DNA from: Bacillota bacterium
GTDB lineage: Bacteria > Bacillota > Clostridia > Lachnospirales > Lachnospiraceae
Direction: 5' to 3'
Length of the DNA: 13,654 nucleotides
NCBI GenBank assembly: GCA_023441145.1
Contig: JAEZQN010000270.1
Coordinates: forward strand, 1 to 13,654
The translations under genes were made by a program, and so were the position numbers. This document shows, in pieces, positions 13,536 through 13,654 of this stretch (positions are counted from its first letter, which is position 1; every line of letters begins with the position of its first letter). Below the pieces are notes generated by a model. It made no database searches, was not told the origin of the DNA, and saw only the letters and a program-made list of their open reading frames with translations.

Positions 13536-13654
13536 CTATTCCTCTTGCATTTTACTTAGTTTTGCCGCTTGGTCAGCTGCTGTTAAACTGTCAATAATTT
13601 CATATAAATCACCATCTAAAATACCATCAAGTCTATGCAATGTCAACTTAATTC
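13536..13654 (-). CDS. C-terminal end of an unrecognised gene (cut by window edge)
   Basis: An open frame enters from the right edge and ends at TAG 13538-13536. The other two minus frames close at once near the edge. The last 38 residues (ending QAAKLSKMQEE) form what looks like one or two amphipathic helices, with RLDGILDGDLYEIIDSL before them. I do not recognise the family. Support for a real gene comes from its position 5 nt before ktrB, with the ktrB ribosome site embedded in its last codons, as is usual within an operon. It is most likely co-transcribed with ktrB-ktrA. Confidence 0.6.
   Translation of the reverse strand, partial: IKLTLHRLDGILDGDLYEIIDSLTAADQAAKLSKMQEE

Noticed and set aside
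1..13654. Mobile element, prophage, CRISPR array, toxin-antitoxin or defence island
   Set aside because: No transposase, integrase, regularly spaced repeats or typical defence domains are found; all genes are co-oriented and closely spaced, as expected for a stable core region.

Overview
The window is AT-rich, densely coding and entirely co-oriented: every gene I can support is on the minus strand, so transcription runs from high to low coordinates. Gene content and style suggest a Gram-positive anaerobe of the Clostridia, most likely the family Lachnospiraceae. The pointers are strong GGAGG-type ribosome binding sites, SigA-like promoters, a pyrophosphate-type phosphofructokinase, type III pantothenate kinase, an LTA-synthase family enzyme, Ktr potassium uptake, and a birA-coaX-dus cluster. 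The family assignment is inference; no rRNA or other marker is present.

Layout in transcription order. (1) 13654-10636: the tail of an unrecognised gene, ktrB and ktrA (potassium uptake), then a SpoU/TrmH-family RNA methyltransferase, all with gaps of 5-12 nt, so probably one operon. (2) 10599-9058: a promoter, a short NfeD protein, an SPFH/stomatin-like membrane protein, and a hairpin terminator. This is the common NfeD-SPFH membrane-scaffold pair. (3) 9034-6960: a single LTA-synthase/phosphoglycerol-transferase-like gene with its own terminator. (4) 6933-5801: argF alone, with a near-consensus promoter overlapped by two tandem ARG-box-like sequences, closed by a strong terminator. (5) 5793-4201: gltA (citrate synthase) with a 251-bp upstream region holding three copies of a 12-bp motif, and a strong terminator. 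(6) 4193-648: birA, a small unknown protein, a Dabb-domain protein, coaX and dusB, with gaps of 8-31 nt. This operon links biotin attachment and CoA synthesis (acyl-carrier cofactors) to tRNA modification. (7) 631-1: a promoter and the first 187 codons of a PPi-dependent 6-phosphofructokinase that runs off the left edge.

Most of this is core metabolism and cell envelope. I found no mobile element, CRISPR array, tRNA or rRNA gene, integrase or phage gene, and no gene-free stretch longer than 300 bases. The more interesting material is regulatory: the repeated motif at gltA and the tandem ARG boxes at argF. Next come two small uncharacterised proteins inside the birA-coaX operon. I do not see evidence of a wholly new biological system here.
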